From NCBI GenBank assembly GCA_034509925.1, contig CM067529.1:6859501-6923500 (forward strand): a stretch of DNA of 64,000 bases, written 5' to 3'. How positions within the stretch are numbered: the first letter of the stretch is position 1; each line of letters begins with the position of its first letter. The stretch is from Hirudinaria manillensis (Eukaryota; Annelida; Clitellata; Hirudinida; Hirudinidae). Of this stretch, positions 1 through 11,766 are shown piece by piece. The position numbers were made by a program, and so were the translations under genes. The notes below the pieces were generated by a model. That model was not told the DNA's origin. It did not search any database and was given only the letters and a program-made list of their open reading frames with translations.

Positions 1-172
1 GCCGAGATTTACGTTCGTTATTTGGTATCGTTCGCCTTCCCACCAAATGCCTTTGCCGTCGTCTGGCCAAAAAAGAAAATGCCCTCGAATCCAGCAAGAC
101 ACGGCCTCCGAGCAACGTCGTCGGTTCCATCCGACTCGGCCAGACTATCGCTCAGGGAGAGACGAGGCGCTC

Positions 173-177
173 AAAAA
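173..177 (-). terminator. Pol III terminator of tRNA-Lys copy 1
   Basis: Five consecutive T on the minus strand, starting six bases past the tRNA 3' end. It recurs at the same offset in all units except the one holding copy 25 (broken) and the one holding copy 58 (six T). Confidence 0.9.
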
Positions 178-182
178 CCCGT

Positions 183-255
183 CGCCCAACGTGGGGCTCG
201 AACCCACGACCCTGAGATTAAGAGTCTCATGCTCTACCGACTGAGCTAGCCGGGC
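183..255 (-). tRNA. tRNA-Lys(CUU), array copy 1 (reference copy)
   Basis: The minus strand folds as a standard 73-base elongator tRNA: acceptor GCCCGGC pairs with GTTGGGC (one G-T pair), D arm TAGCTCAGTCGG, anticodon loop CTCTTAA with anticodon CTT (lysine, codon AAG), T arm GGTTCGAGCCC, discriminator G. The A box is at 237-248 and the B box at 194-204, both canonical for Pol III. There is no intron and CCA is not encoded. The sequence looks like a typical animal cytosolic tRNA-Lys(CUU), with no sign of decay. Confidence 0.98.
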
Positions 256-513
256 GGATGCCCTCCTACGGAGTTGCTTCGTCACGTCCCAATTTCCCAG
301 GAATCGATCGCAGCCAACGGTTACGAGATGCGCCGAGATTTACGTTCGTTATTTGGTATCGTTCGCCTTCCCACCAAATGCCTTTGCCGTCGTCTGGCCA
401 AAAAAGAAAATGCCCTCGAATCCAGCAAGACACGGCCTCCGAGCAACGTCGTCGGTTCCATCCGACTCGGCCAGACTATCGCTCAGGGAGAGACGAGGCG
501 CTCAAAAACCCGT

Positions 514-586
514 CGCCCAACGTGGGGCTCGAACCCACGACCCTGAGATTAAGAGTCTCATGCTCTACCGACTGAGCTAGCCGGGC
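514..586 (-). tRNA. tRNA-Lys(CUU), array copy 2
   Basis: As copy 1. Confidence 0.97.
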
Positions 587-844
587 GGATGCCCTCCTAC
601 GGAGTTGCTTCGTCACGTCCCAATTTCCCAGGAATCGATCGCAGCCAACGGTTACGAGATGCGCCGAGATTTACGTTCGTTATTTGGTATCGTTCGCCTT
701 CCCACCAAATGCCTTTGCCGTCGTCTGGCCAAAAAAGAAAATGCCCTCGAATCCAGCAAGACACGGCCTCCGAGCAACGTCGTCGGTTCCATCCGACTCG
801 GCCAGACTATCGCTCAGGGAGAGACGAGGCGCTCAAAAACCCGT

Positions 845-917
845 CGCCCAACGTGGGGCTCGAACCCACGACCCTGAGATTAAGAGTCTCATGCTCTACC
901 GACTGAGCTAGCCGGGC
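845..917 (-). tRNA. tRNA-Lys(CUU), array copy 3
   Basis: As copy 1. Confidence 0.97.
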
Positions 918-1175
918 GGATGCCCTCCTACGGAGTTGCTTCGTCACGTCCCAATTTCCCAGGAATCGATCGCAGCCAACGGTTACGAGATGCGCCGAGA
1001 TTTACGTTCGTTATTTGGTATCGTTCGCCTTCCCACCAAATGCCTTTGCCGTCGTCTGGCCAAAAAAGAAAATGCCCTCGAATCCAGCAAGACACGGCCT
1101 CCGAGCAACGTCGTCGGTTCCATCCGACTCGGCCAGACTATCGCTCAGGGAGAGACGAGGCGCTCAAAAACCCGT

Positions 1176-1248
1176 CGCCCAACGTGGGGCTCGAACCCAC
1201 GACCCTGAGATTAAGAGTCTCATGCTCTACCGACTGAGCTAGCCGGGC
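1176..1248 (-). tRNA. tRNA-Lys(CUU), array copy 4
   Basis: As copy 1. Confidence 0.97.
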
Positions 1249-1506
1249 GGATGCCCTCCTACGGAGTTGCTTCGTCACGTCCCAATTTCCCAGGAATCGA
1301 TCGCAGCCAACGGTTACGAGATGCGCCGAGATTTACGTTCGTTATTTGGTATCGTTCGCCTTCCCACCAAATGCCTTTGCCGTCGTCTGGCCAAAAAAGA
1401 AAATGCCCTCGAATCCAGCAAGACACGGCCTCCGAGCAACGTCGTCGGTTCCATCCGACTCGGCCAGACTATCGCTCAGGGAGAGACGAGGCGCTCAAAA
1501 ACCCGT

Positions 1507-1579
1507 CGCCCAACGTGGGGCTCGAACCCACGACCCTGAGATTAAGAGTCTCATGCTCTACCGACTGAGCTAGCCGGGC
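1507..1579 (-). tRNA. tRNA-Lys(CUU), array copy 5
   Basis: As copy 1. Confidence 0.97.
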
Positions 1580-1837
1580 GGATGCCCTCCTACGGAGTTG
1601 CTTCGTCACGTCCCAATTTCCCAGGAATCGATCGCAGCCAACGGTTACGAGATGCGCCGAGATTTACGTTCGTTATTTGGTATCGTTCGCCTTCCCACCA
1701 AATGCCTTTGCCGTCGTCTGGCCAAAAAAGAAAATGCCCTCGAATCCAGCAAGACACGGCCTCCGAGCAACGTCGTCGGTTCCATCCGACTCGGCCAGAC
1801 TATCGCTCAGGGAGAGACGAGGCGCTCAAAAACCCGT

Positions 1838-1910
1838 CGCCCAACGTGGGGCTCGAACCCACGACCCTGAGATTAAGAGTCTCATGCTCTACCGACTGAG
1901 CTAGCCGGGC
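1838..1910 (-). tRNA. tRNA-Lys(CUU), array copy 6
   Basis: As copy 1. Confidence 0.97.
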
Positions 1911-2168
1911 GGATGCCCTCCTACGGAGTTGCTTCGTCACGTCCCAATTTCCCAGGAATCGATCGCAGCCAACGGTTACGAGATGCGCCGAGATTTACGT
2001 TCGTTATTTGGTATCGTTCGCCTTCCCACCAAATGCCTTTGCCGTCGTCTGGCCAAAAAAGAAAATGCCCTCGAATCCAGCAAGACACGGCCTCCGAGCA
2101 ACGTCGTCGGTTCCATCCGACTCGGCCAGACTATCGCTCAGGGAGAGACGAGGCGCTCAAAAACCCGT

Positions 2169-2241
2169 CGCCCAACGTGGGGCTCGAACCCACGACCCTG
2201 AGATTAAGAGTCTCATGCTCTACCGACTGAGCTAGCCGGGC
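2169..2241 (-). tRNA. tRNA-Lys(CUU), array copy 7
   Basis: As copy 1. Confidence 0.97.
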
Positions 2242-2499
2242 GGATGCCCTCCTACGGAGTTGCTTCGTCACGTCCCAATTTCCCAGGAATCGATCGCAGC
2301 CAACGGTTACGAGATGCGCCGAGATTTACGTTCGTTATTTGGTATCGTTCGCCTTCCCACCAAATGCCTTTGCCGTCGTCTGGCCAAAAAAGAAAATGCC
2401 CTCGAATCCAGCAAGACACGGCCTCCGAGCAACGTCGTCGGTTCCATCCGACTCGGCCAGACTATCGCTCAGGGAGAGACGAGGCGCTCAAAAACCCGT

Positions 2500-2572
2500 C
2501 GCCCAACGTGGGGCTCGAACCCACGACCCTGAGATTAAGAGTCTCATGCTCTACCGACTGAGCTAGCCGGGC
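2500..2572 (-). tRNA. tRNA-Lys(CUU), array copy 8
   Basis: As copy 1. Confidence 0.97.
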
Positions 2573-2830
2573 GGATGCCCTCCTACGGAGTTGCTTCGTC
2601 ACGTCCCAATTTCCCAGGAATCGATCGCAGCCAACGGTTACGAGATGCGCCGAGATTTACGTTCGTTATTTGGTATCGTTCGCCTTCCCACCAAATGCCT
2701 TTGCCGTCGTCTGGCCAAAAAAGAAAATGCCCTCGAATCCAGCAAGACACGGCCTCCGAGCAACGTCGTCGGTTCCATCCGACTCGGCCAGACTATCGCT
2801 CAGGGAGAGACGAGGCGCTCAAAAACCCGT

Positions 2831-2903
2831 CGCCCAACGTGGGGCTCGAACCCACGACCCTGAGATTAAGAGTCTCATGCTCTACCGACTGAGCTAGCCG
2901 GGC
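2831..2903 (-). tRNA. tRNA-Lys(CUU), array copy 9
   Basis: As copy 1. Confidence 0.97.
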
Positions 2904-3161
2904 GGATGCCCTCCTACGGAGTTGCTTCGTCACGTCCCAATTTCCCAGGAATCGATCGCAGCCAACGGTTACGAGATGCGCCGAGATTTACGTTCGTTAT
3001 TTGGTATCGTTCGCCTTCCCACCAAATGCCTTTGCCGTCGTCTGGCCAAAAAAGAAAATGCCCTCGAATCCAGCAAGACACGGCCTCCGAGCAACGTCGT
3101 CGGTTCCATCCGACTCGGCCAGACTATCGCTCAGGGAGAGACGAGGCGCTCAAAAACCCGT

Positions 3162-3234
3162 CGCCCAACGTGGGGCTCGAACCCACGACCCTGAGATTAA
3201 GAGTCTCATGCTCTACCGACTGAGCTAGCCGGGC
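3162..3234 (-). tRNA. tRNA-Lys(CUU), array copy 10
   Basis: As copy 1. Confidence 0.97.
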
Positions 3235-3492
3235 GGATGCCCTCCTACGGAGTTGCTTCGTCACGTCCCAATTTCCCAGGAATCGATCGCAGCCAACGGT
3301 TACGAGATGCGCCGAGATTTACGTTCGTTATTTGGTATCGTTCGCCTTCCCACCAAATGCCTTTGCCGTCGTCTGGCCAAAAAAGAAAATGCCCTCGAAT
3401 CCAGCAAGACACGGCCTCCGAGCAACGTCGTCGGTTCCATCCGACTCGGCCAGACTATCGCTCAGGGAGAGACGAGGCGCTCAAAAACCCGT

Positions 3493-3565
3493 CGCCCAAC
3501 GTGGGGCTCGAACCCACGACCCTGAGATTAAGAGTCTCATGCTCTACCGACTGAGCTAGCCGGGC
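3493..3565 (-). tRNA. tRNA-Lys(CUU), array copy 11
   Basis: As copy 1. Confidence 0.97.
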
Positions 3566-3823
3566 GGATGCCCTCCTACGGAGTTGCTTCGTCACGTCCC
3601 AATTTCCCAGGAATCGATCGCAGCCAACGGTTACGAGATGCGCCGAGATTTACGTTCGTTATTTGGTATCGTTCGCCTTCCCACCAAATGCCTTTGCCGT
3701 CGTCTGGCCAAAAAAGAAAATGCCCTCGAATCCAGCAAGACACGGCCTCCGAGCAACGTCGTCGGTTCCATCCGACTCGGCCAGACTATCGCTCAGGGAG
3801 AGACGAGGCGCTCAAAAACCCGT

Positions 3824-3896
3824 CGCCCAACGTGGGGCTCGAACCCACGACCCTGAGATTAAGAGTCTCATGCTCTACCGACTGAGCTAGCCGGGC
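3824..3896 (-). tRNA. tRNA-Lys(CUU), array copy 12
   Basis: As copy 1. Confidence 0.97.
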
Positions 3897-4154
3897 GGAT
3901 GCCCTCCTACGGAGTTGCTTCGTCACGTCCCAATTTCCCAGGAATCGATCGCAGCCAACGGTTACGAGATGCGCCGAGATTTACGTTCGTTATTTGGTAT
4001 CGTTCGCCTTCCCACCAAATGCCTTTGCCGTCGTCTGGCCAAAAAAGAAAATGCCCTCGAATCCAGCAAGACACGGCCTCCGAGCAACGTCGTCGGTTCC
4101 ATCCGACTCGGCCAGACTATCGCTCAGGGAGAGACGAGGCGCTCAAAAACCCGT

Positions 4155-4227
4155 CGCCCAACGTGGGGCTCGAACCCACGACCCTGAGATTAAGAGTCTC
4201 ATGCTCTACCGACTGAGCTAGCCGGGC
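4155..4227 (-). tRNA. tRNA-Lys(CUU), array copy 13
   Basis: As copy 1. Confidence 0.97.
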
Positions 4228-4485
4228 GGATGCCCTCCTACGGAGTTGCTTCGTCACGTCCCAATTTCCCAGGAATCGATCGCAGCCAACGGTTACGAGA
4301 TGCGCCGAGATTTACGTTCGTTATTTGGTATCGTTCGCCTTCCCACCAAATGCCTTTGCCGTCGTCTGGCCAAAAAAGAAAATGCCCTCGAATCCAGCAA
4401 GACACGGCCTCCGAGCAACGTCGTCGGTTCCATCCGACTCGGCCAGACTATCGCTCAGGGAGAGACGAGGCGCTCAAAAACCCGT

Positions 4486-4558
4486 CGCCCAACGTGGGGC
4501 TCGAACCCACGACCCTGAGATTAAGAGTCTCATGCTCTACCGACTGAGCTAGCCGGGC
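4486..4558 (-). tRNA. tRNA-Lys(CUU), array copy 14
   Basis: As copy 1. Confidence 0.97.
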
Positions 4559-4816
4559 GGATGCCCTCCTACGGAGTTGCTTCGTCACGTCCCAATTTCC
4601 CAGGAATCGATCGCAGCCAACGGTTACGAGATGCGCCGAGATTTACGTTCGTTATTTGGTATCGTTCGCCTTCCCACCAAATGCCTTTGCCGTCGTCTGG
4701 CCAAAAAAGAAAATGCCCTCGAATCCAGCAAGACACGGCCTCCGAGCAACGTCGTCGGTTCCATCCGACTCGGCCAGACTATCGCTCAGGGAGAGACGAG
4801 GCGCTCAAAAACCCGT

Positions 4817-4889
4817 CGCCCAACGTGGGGCTCGAACCCACGACCCTGAGATTAAGAGTCTCATGCTCTACCGACTGAGCTAGCCGGGC
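4817..4889 (-). tRNA. tRNA-Lys(CUU), array copy 15
   Basis: As copy 1. Confidence 0.97.
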
Positions 4890-5147
4890 GGATGCCCTCC
4901 TACGGAGTTGCTTCGTCACGTCCCAATTTCCCAGGAATCGATCGCAGCCAACGGTTACGAGATGCGCCGAGATTTACGTTCGTTATTTGGTATCGTTCGC
5001 CTTCCCACCAAATGCCTTTGCCGTCGTCTGGCCAAAAAAGAAAATGCCCTCGAATCCAGCAAGACACGGCCTCCGAGCAACGTCGTCGGTTCCATCCGAC
5101 TCGGCCAGACTATCGCTCAGGGAGAGACGAGGCGCTCAAAAACCCGT

Positions 5148-5220
5148 CGCCCAACGTGGGGCTCGAACCCACGACCCTGAGATTAAGAGTCTCATGCTCT
5201 ACCGACTGAGCTAGCCGGGC
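5148..5220 (-). tRNA. tRNA-Lys(CUU), array copy 16
   Basis: As copy 1. Confidence 0.97.
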
Positions 5221-5478
5221 GGATGCCCTCCTACGGAGTTGCTTCGTCACGTCCCAATTTCCCAGGAATCGATCGCAGCCAACGGTTACGAGATGCGCCG
5301 AGATTTACGTTCGTTATTTGGTATCGTTCGCCTTCCCACCAAATGCCTTTGCCGTCGTCTGGCCAAAAAAGAAAATGCCCTCGAATCCAGCAAGACACGG
5401 CCTCCGAGCAACGTCGTCGGTTCCATCCGACTCGGCCAGACTATCGCTCAGGGAGAGACGAGGCGCTCAAAAACCCGT

Positions 5479-5551
5479 CGCCCAACGTGGGGCTCGAACC
5501 CACGACCCTGAGATTAAGAGTCTCATGCTCTACCGACTGAGCTAGCCGGGC
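5479..5551 (-). tRNA. tRNA-Lys(CUU), array copy 17
   Basis: As copy 1. Confidence 0.97.
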
Positions 5552-5809
5552 GGATGCCCTCCTACGGAGTTGCTTCGTCACGTCCCAATTTCCCAGGAAT
5601 CGATCGCAGCCAACGGTTACGAGATGCGCCGAGATTTACGTTCGTTATTTGGTATCGTTCGCCTTCCCACCAAATGCCTTTGCCGTCGTCTGGCCAAAAA
5701 AGAAAATGCCCTCGAATCCAGCAAGACACGGCCTCCGAGCAACGTCGTCGGTTCCATCCGACTCGGCCAGACTATCGCTCAGGGAGAGACGAGGCGCTCA
5801 AAAACCCGT

Positions 5810-5882
5810 CGCCCAACGTGGGGCTCGAACCCACGACCCTGAGATTAAGAGTCTCATGCTCTACCGACTGAGCTAGCCGGGC
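5810..5882 (-). tRNA. tRNA-Lys(CUU), array copy 18
   Basis: As copy 1. Confidence 0.97.
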
Positions 5883-6140
5883 GGATGCCCTCCTACGGAG
5901 TTGCTTCGTCACGTCCCAATTTCCCAGGAATCGATCGCAGCCAACGGTTACGAGATGCGCCGAGATTTACGTTCGTTATTTGGTATCGTTCGCCTTCCCA
6001 CCAAATGCCTTTGCCGTCGTCTGGCCAAAAAAGAAAATGCCCTCGAATCCAGCAAGACACGGCCTCCGAGCAACGTCGTCGGTTCCATCCGACTCGGCCA
6101 GACTATCGCTCAGGGAGAGACGAGGCGCTCAAAAACCCGT

Positions 6141-6213
6141 CGCCCAACGTGGGGCTCGAACCCACGACCCTGAGATTAAGAGTCTCATGCTCTACCGACT
6201 GAGCTAGCCGGGC
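6141..6213 (-). tRNA. tRNA-Lys(CUU), array copy 19
   Basis: As copy 1. Confidence 0.97.
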
Positions 6214-6471
6214 GGATGCCCTCCTACGGAGTTGCTTCGTCACGTCCCAATTTCCCAGGAATCGATCGCAGCCAACGGTTACGAGATGCGCCGAGATTTA
6301 CGTTCGTTATTTGGTATCGTTCGCCTTCCCACCAAATGCCTTTGCCGTCGTCTGGCCAAAAAAGAAAATGCCCTCGAATCCAGCAAGACACGGCCTCCGA
6401 GCAACGTCGTCGGTTCCATCCGACTCGGCCAGACTATCGCTCAGGGAGAGACGAGGCGCTCAAAAACCCGT

Positions 6472-6544
6472 CGCCCAACGTGGGGCTCGAACCCACGACC
6501 CTGAGATTAAGAGTCTCATGCTCTACCGACTGAGCTAGCCGGGC
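6472..6544 (-). tRNA. tRNA-Lys(CUU), array copy 20
   Basis: As copy 1. Confidence 0.97.
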
Positions 6545-6802
6545 GGATGCCCTCCTACGGAGTTGCTTCGTCACGTCCCAATTTCCCAGGAATCGATCGC
6601 AGCCAACGGTTACGAGATGCGCCGAGATTTACGTTCGTTATTTGGTATCGTTCGCCTTCCCACCAAATGCCTTTGCCGTCGTCTGGCCAAAAAAGAAAAT
6701 GCCCTCGAATCCAGCAAGACACGGCCTCCGAGCAACGTCGTCGGTTCCATCCGACTCGGCCAGACTATCGCTCAGGGAGAGACGAGGCGCTCAAAAACCC
6801 GT

Positions 6803-6875
6803 CGCCCAACGTGGGGCTCGAACCCACGACCCTGAGATTAAGAGTCTCATGCTCTACCGACTGAGCTAGCCGGGC
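6803..6875 (-). tRNA. tRNA-Lys(CUU), array copy 21
   Basis: As copy 1. Confidence 0.97.
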
Positions 6876-7133
6876 GGATGCCCTCCTACGGAGTTGCTTC
6901 GTCACGTCCCAATTTCCCAGGAATCGATCGCAGCCAACGGTTACGAGATGCGCCGAGATTTACGTTCGTTATTTGGTATCGTTCGCCTTCCCACCAAATG
7001 CCTTTGCCGTCGTCTGGCCAAAAAAGAAAATGCCCTCGAATCCAGCAAGACACGGCCTCCGAGCAACGTCGTCGGTTCCATCCGACTCGGCCAGACTATC
7101 GCTCAGGGAGAGACGAGGCGCTCAAAAACCCGT

Positions 7134-7206
7134 CGCCCAACGTGGGGCTCGAACCCACGACCCTGAGATTAAGAGTCTCATGCTCTACCGACTGAGCTAG
7201 CCGGGC
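7134..7206 (-). tRNA. tRNA-Lys(CUU), array copy 22
   Basis: As copy 1. Confidence 0.97.
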
Positions 7207-7464
7207 GGATGCCCTCCTACGGAGTTGCTTCGTCACGTCCCAATTTCCCAGGAATCGATCGCAGCCAACGGTTACGAGATGCGCCGAGATTTACGTTCGT
7301 TATTTGGTATCGTTCGCCTTCCCACCAAATGCCTTTGCCGTCGTCTGGCCAAAAAAGAAAATGCCCTCGAATCCAGCAAGACACGGCCTCCGAGCAACGT
7401 CGTCGGTTCCATCCGACTCGGCCAGACTATCGCTCAGGGAGAGACGAGGCGCTCAAAAACCCGT

Positions 7465-7537
7465 CGCCCAACGTGGGGCTCGAACCCACGACCCTGAGAT
7501 TAAGAGTCTCATGCTCTACCGACTGAGCTAGCCGGGC
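7465..7537 (-). tRNA. tRNA-Lys(CUU), array copy 23
   Basis: As copy 1. Confidence 0.97.
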
Positions 7538-7795
7538 GGATGCCCTCCTACGGAGTTGCTTCGTCACGTCCCAATTTCCCAGGAATCGATCGCAGCCAAC
7601 GGTTACGAGATGCGCCGAGATTTACGTTCGTTATTTGGTATCGTTCGCCTTCCCACCAAATGCCTTTGCCGTCGTCTGGCCAAAAAAGAAAATGCCCTCG
7701 AATCCAGCAAGACACGGCCTCCGAGCAACGTCGTCGGTTCCATCCGACTCGGCCAGACTATCGCTCAGGGAGAGACGAGGCGCTCAAAAACCCGT

Positions 7796-7868
7796 CGCCC
7801 AACGTGGGGCTCGAACCCACGACCCTGAGATTAAGAGTCTCATGCTCTACCGACTGAGCTAGCCGGGC
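7796..7868 (-). tRNA. tRNA-Lys(CUU), array copy 24
   Basis: As copy 1. Confidence 0.97.
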
Positions 7869-8115
7869 GGATGCCCTCCTACGGAGTTGCTTCGTCACGT
7901 CCCAATTTCCCAGGAATCGATCGCAGCCAACGGTTACGAGATGCGCCGAGATTTACGTTCGTTATTTGGTATCGTTCGCCTTCCCACCAAATGCCTTTGC
8001 CGTCGTCTGGCCAAAAAGAAAATGCCCTCGAATCCAGCAAGACACGGCCTCCGAGCAACGTCGTCGGTTCCATCCGACTCGGCCAGACTATCGCTCAGGG
8101 AGAGACGAGGCGCTC

Positions 8116-8120
8116 AGAAT
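8116..8120 (-). other. Mutated Pol III terminator of copy 25
   Basis: The usual TTTTT (minus strand) reads ATTCT here because of two substitutions. No run of four T remains between the tRNA and the spacer T-runs at 8022-8013. Confidence 0.85.
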
Positions 8121-8125
8121 CCCGT

Positions 8126-8198
8126 CGCCCAACGTGGGGCTCGAACCCACGACCCTGAGATTAAGAGTCTCATGCTCTACCGACTGAGCTAGCCGGGC
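8126..8198 (-). tRNA. tRNA-Lys(CUU), array copy 25 (variant unit, terminator lost)
   Basis: The tRNA itself matches copy 1. Its unit is the odd one out: one A is missing from the spacer A-run (A5 at 8013-8017 instead of A6), making the unit 330 bases, and two substitutions at 8117 and 8120 destroy the TTTTT terminator. A primary transcript should read on to the T-runs at 8022-8013, about 110 bases further. Confidence 0.96.
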
Positions 8199-8456
8199 GG
8201 ATGCCCTCCTACGGAGTTGCTTCGTCACGTCCCAATTTCCCAGGAATCGATCGCAGCCAACGGTTACGAGATGCGCCGAGATTTACGTTCGTTATTTGGT
8301 ATCGTTCGCCTTCCCACCAAATGCCTTTGCCGTCGTCTGGCCAAAAAAGAAAATGCCCTCGAATCCAGCAAGACACGGCCTCCGAGCAACGTCGTCGGTT
8401 CCATCCGACTCGGCCAGACTATCGCTCAGGGAGAGACGAGGCGCTCAAAAACCCGT

Positions 8457-8529
8457 CGCCCAACGTGGGGCTCGAACCCACGACCCTGAGATTAAGAGTC
8501 TCATGCTCTACCGACTGAGCTAGCCGGGC
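8457..8529 (-). tRNA. tRNA-Lys(CUU), array copy 26
   Basis: As copy 1. Confidence 0.97.
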
Positions 8530-8787
8530 GGATGCCCTCCTACGGAGTTGCTTCGTCACGTCCCAATTTCCCAGGAATCGATCGCAGCCAACGGTTACGA
8601 GATGCGCCGAGATTTACGTTCGTTATTTGGTATCGTTCGCCTTCCCACCAAATGCCTTTGCCGTCGTCTGGCCAAAAAAGAAAATGCCCTCGAATCCAGC
8701 AAGACACGGCCTCCGAGCAACGTCGTCGGTTCCATCCGACTCGGCCAGACTATCGCTCAGGGAGAGACGAGGCGCTCAAAAACCCGT

Positions 8788-8860
8788 CGCCCAACGTGGG
8801 GCTCGAACCCACGACCCTGAGATTAAGAGTCTCATGCTCTACCGACTGAGCTAGCCGGGC
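8788..8860 (-). tRNA. tRNA-Lys(CUU), array copy 27
   Basis: As copy 1. Confidence 0.97.
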
Positions 8861-9118
8861 GGATGCCCTCCTACGGAGTTGCTTCGTCACGTCCCAATTT
8901 CCCAGGAATCGATCGCAGCCAACGGTTACGAGATGCGCCGAGATTTACGTTCGTTATTTGGTATCGTTCGCCTTCCCACCAAATGCCTTTGCCGTCGTCT
9001 GGCCAAAAAAGAAAATGCCCTCGAATCCAGCAAGACACGGCCTCCGAGCAACGTCGTCGGTTCCATCCGACTCGGCCAGACTATCGCTCAGGGAGAGACG
9101 AGGCGCTCAAAAACCCGT

Positions 9119-9191
9119 CGCCCAACGTGGGGCTCGAACCCACGACCCTGAGATTAAGAGTCTCATGCTCTACCGACTGAGCTAGCCGGGC
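9119..9191 (-). tRNA. tRNA-Lys(CUU), array copy 28
   Basis: As copy 1. Confidence 0.97.
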
Positions 9192-9449
9192 GGATGCCCT
9201 CCTACGGAGTTGCTTCGTCACGTCCCAATTTCCCAGGAATCGATCGCAGCCAACGGTTACGAGATGCGCCGAGATTTACGTTCGTTATTTGGTATCGTTC
9301 GCCTTCCCACCAAATGCCTTTGCCGTCGTCTGGCCAAAAAAGAAAATGCCCTCGAATCCAGCAAGACACGGCCTCCGAGCAACGTCGTCGGTTCCATCCG
9401 ACTCGGCCAGACTATCGCTCAGGGAGAGACGAGGCGCTCAAAAACCCGT

Positions 9450-9522
9450 CGCCCAACGTGGGGCTCGAACCCACGACCCTGAGATTAAGAGTCTCATGCT
9501 CTACCGACTGAGCTAGCCGGGC
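9450..9522 (-). tRNA. tRNA-Lys(CUU), array copy 29
   Basis: As copy 1. Confidence 0.97.
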
Positions 9523-9780
9523 GGATGCCCTCCTACGGAGTTGCTTCGTCACGTCCCAATTTCCCAGGAATCGATCGCAGCCAACGGTTACGAGATGCGC
9601 CGAGATTTACGTTCGTTATTTGGTATCGTTCGCCTTCCCACCAAATGCCTTTGCCGTCGTCTGGCCAAAAAAGAAAATGCCCTCGAATCCAGCAAGACAC
9701 GGCCTCCGAGCAACGTCGTCGGTTCCATCCGACTCGGCCAGACTATCGCTCAGGGAGAGACGAGGCGCTCAAAAACCCGT

Positions 9781-9853
9781 CGCCCAACGTGGGGCTCGAA
9801 CCCACGACCCTGAGATTAAGAGTCTCATGCTCTACCGACTGAGCTAGCCGGGC
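9781..9853 (-). tRNA. tRNA-Lys(CUU), array copy 30
   Basis: As copy 1. Confidence 0.97.
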
Positions 9854-10111
9854 GGATGCCCTCCTACGGAGTTGCTTCGTCACGTCCCAATTTCCCAGGA
9901 ATCGATCGCAGCCAACGGTTACGAGATGCGCCGAGATTTACGTTCGTTATTTGGTATCGTTCGCCTTCCCACCAAATGCCTTTGCCGTCGTCTGGCCAAA
10001 AAAGAAAATGCCCTCGAATCCAGCAAGACACGGCCTCCGAGCAACGTCGTCGGTTCCATCCGACTCGGCCAGACTATCGCTCAGGGAGAGACGAGGCGCT
10101 CAAAAACCCGT

Positions 10112-10184
10112 CGCCCAACGTGGGGCTCGAACCCACGACCCTGAGATTAAGAGTCTCATGCTCTACCGACTGAGCTAGCCGGGC
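10112..10184 (-). tRNA. tRNA-Lys(CUU), array copy 31
   Basis: As copy 1. Confidence 0.97.
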
Positions 10185-10442
10185 GGATGCCCTCCTACGG
10201 AGTTGCTTCGTCACGTCCCAATTTCCCAGGAATCGATCGCAGCCAACGGTTACGAGATGCGCCGAGATTTACGTTCGTTATTTGGTATCGTTCGCCTTCC
10301 CACCAAATGCCTTTGCCGTCGTCTGGCCAAAAAAGAAAATGCCCTCGAATCCAGCAAGACACGGCCTCCGAGCAACGTCGTCGGTTCCATCCGACTCGGC
10401 CAGACTATCGCTCAGGGAGAGACGAGGCGCTCAAAAACCCGT

Positions 10443-10515
10443 CGCCCAACGTGGGGCTCGAACCCACGACCCTGAGATTAAGAGTCTCATGCTCTACCGA
10501 CTGAGCTAGCCGGGC
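10443..10515 (-). tRNA. tRNA-Lys(CUU), array copy 32
   Basis: As copy 1. Confidence 0.97.
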
Positions 10516-10773
10516 GGATGCCCTCCTACGGAGTTGCTTCGTCACGTCCCAATTTCCCAGGAATCGATCGCAGCCAACGGTTACGAGATGCGCCGAGATT
10601 TACGTTCGTTATTTGGTATCGTTCGCCTTCCCACCAAATGCCTTTGCCGTCGTCTGGCCAAAAAAGAAAATGCCCTCGAATCCAGCAAGACACGGCCTCC
10701 GAGCAACGTCGTCGGTTCCATCCGACTCGGCCAGACTATCGCTCAGGGAGAGACGAGGCGCTCAAAAACCCGT

Positions 10774-10846
10774 CGCCCAACGTGGGGCTCGAACCCACGA
10801 CCCTGAGATTAAGAGTCTCATGCTCTACCGACTGAGCTAGCCGGGC
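10774..10846 (-). tRNA. tRNA-Lys(CUU), array copy 33
   Basis: As copy 1. Confidence 0.97.
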
Positions 10847-11104
10847 GGATGCCCTCCTACGGAGTTGCTTCGTCACGTCCCAATTTCCCAGGAATCGATC
10901 GCAGCCAACGGTTACGAGATGCGCCGAGATTTACGTTCGTTATTTGGTATCGTTCGCCTTCCCACCAAATGCCTTTGCCGTCGTCTGGCCAAAAAAGAAA
11001 ATGCCCTCGAATCCAGCAAGACACGGCCTCCGAGCAACGTCGTCGGTTCCATCCGACTCGGCCAGACTATCGCTCAGGGAGAGACGAGGCGCTCAAAAAC
11101 CCGT

Positions 11105-11177
11105 CGCCCAACGTGGGGCTCGAACCCACGACCCTGAGATTAAGAGTCTCATGCTCTACCGACTGAGCTAGCCGGGC
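11105..11177 (-). tRNA. tRNA-Lys(CUU), array copy 34
   Basis: As copy 1. Confidence 0.97.
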
Positions 11178-11435
11178 GGATGCCCTCCTACGGAGTTGCT
11201 TCGTCACGTCCCAATTTCCCAGGAATCGATCGCAGCCAACGGTTACGAGATGCGCCGAGATTTACGTTCGTTATTTGGTATCGTTCGCCTTCCCACCAAA
11301 TGCCTTTGCCGTCGTCTGGCCAAAAAAGAAAATGCCCTCGAATCCAGCAAGACACGGCCTCCGAGCAACGTCGTCGGTTCCATCCGACTCGGCCAGACTA
11401 TCGCTCAGGGAGAGACGAGGCGCTCAAAAACCCGT

Positions 11436-11508
11436 CGCCCAACGTGGGGCTCGAACCCACGACCCTGAGATTAAGAGTCTCATGCTCTACCGACTGAGCT
11501 AGCCGGGC
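11436..11508 (-). tRNA. tRNA-Lys(CUU), array copy 35
   Basis: As copy 1. Confidence 0.97.
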
Positions 11509-11766
11509 GGATGCCCTCCTACGGAGTTGCTTCGTCACGTCCCAATTTCCCAGGAATCGATCGCAGCCAACGGTTACGAGATGCGCCGAGATTTACGTTC
11601 GTTATTTGGTATCGTTCGCCTTCCCACCAAATGCCTTTGCCGTCGTCTGGCCAAAAAAGAAAATGCCCTCGAATCCAGCAAGACACGGCCTCCGAGCAAC
11701 GTCGTCGGTTCCATCCGACTCGGCCAGACTATCGCTCAGGGAGAGACGAGGCGCTCAAAAACCCGT

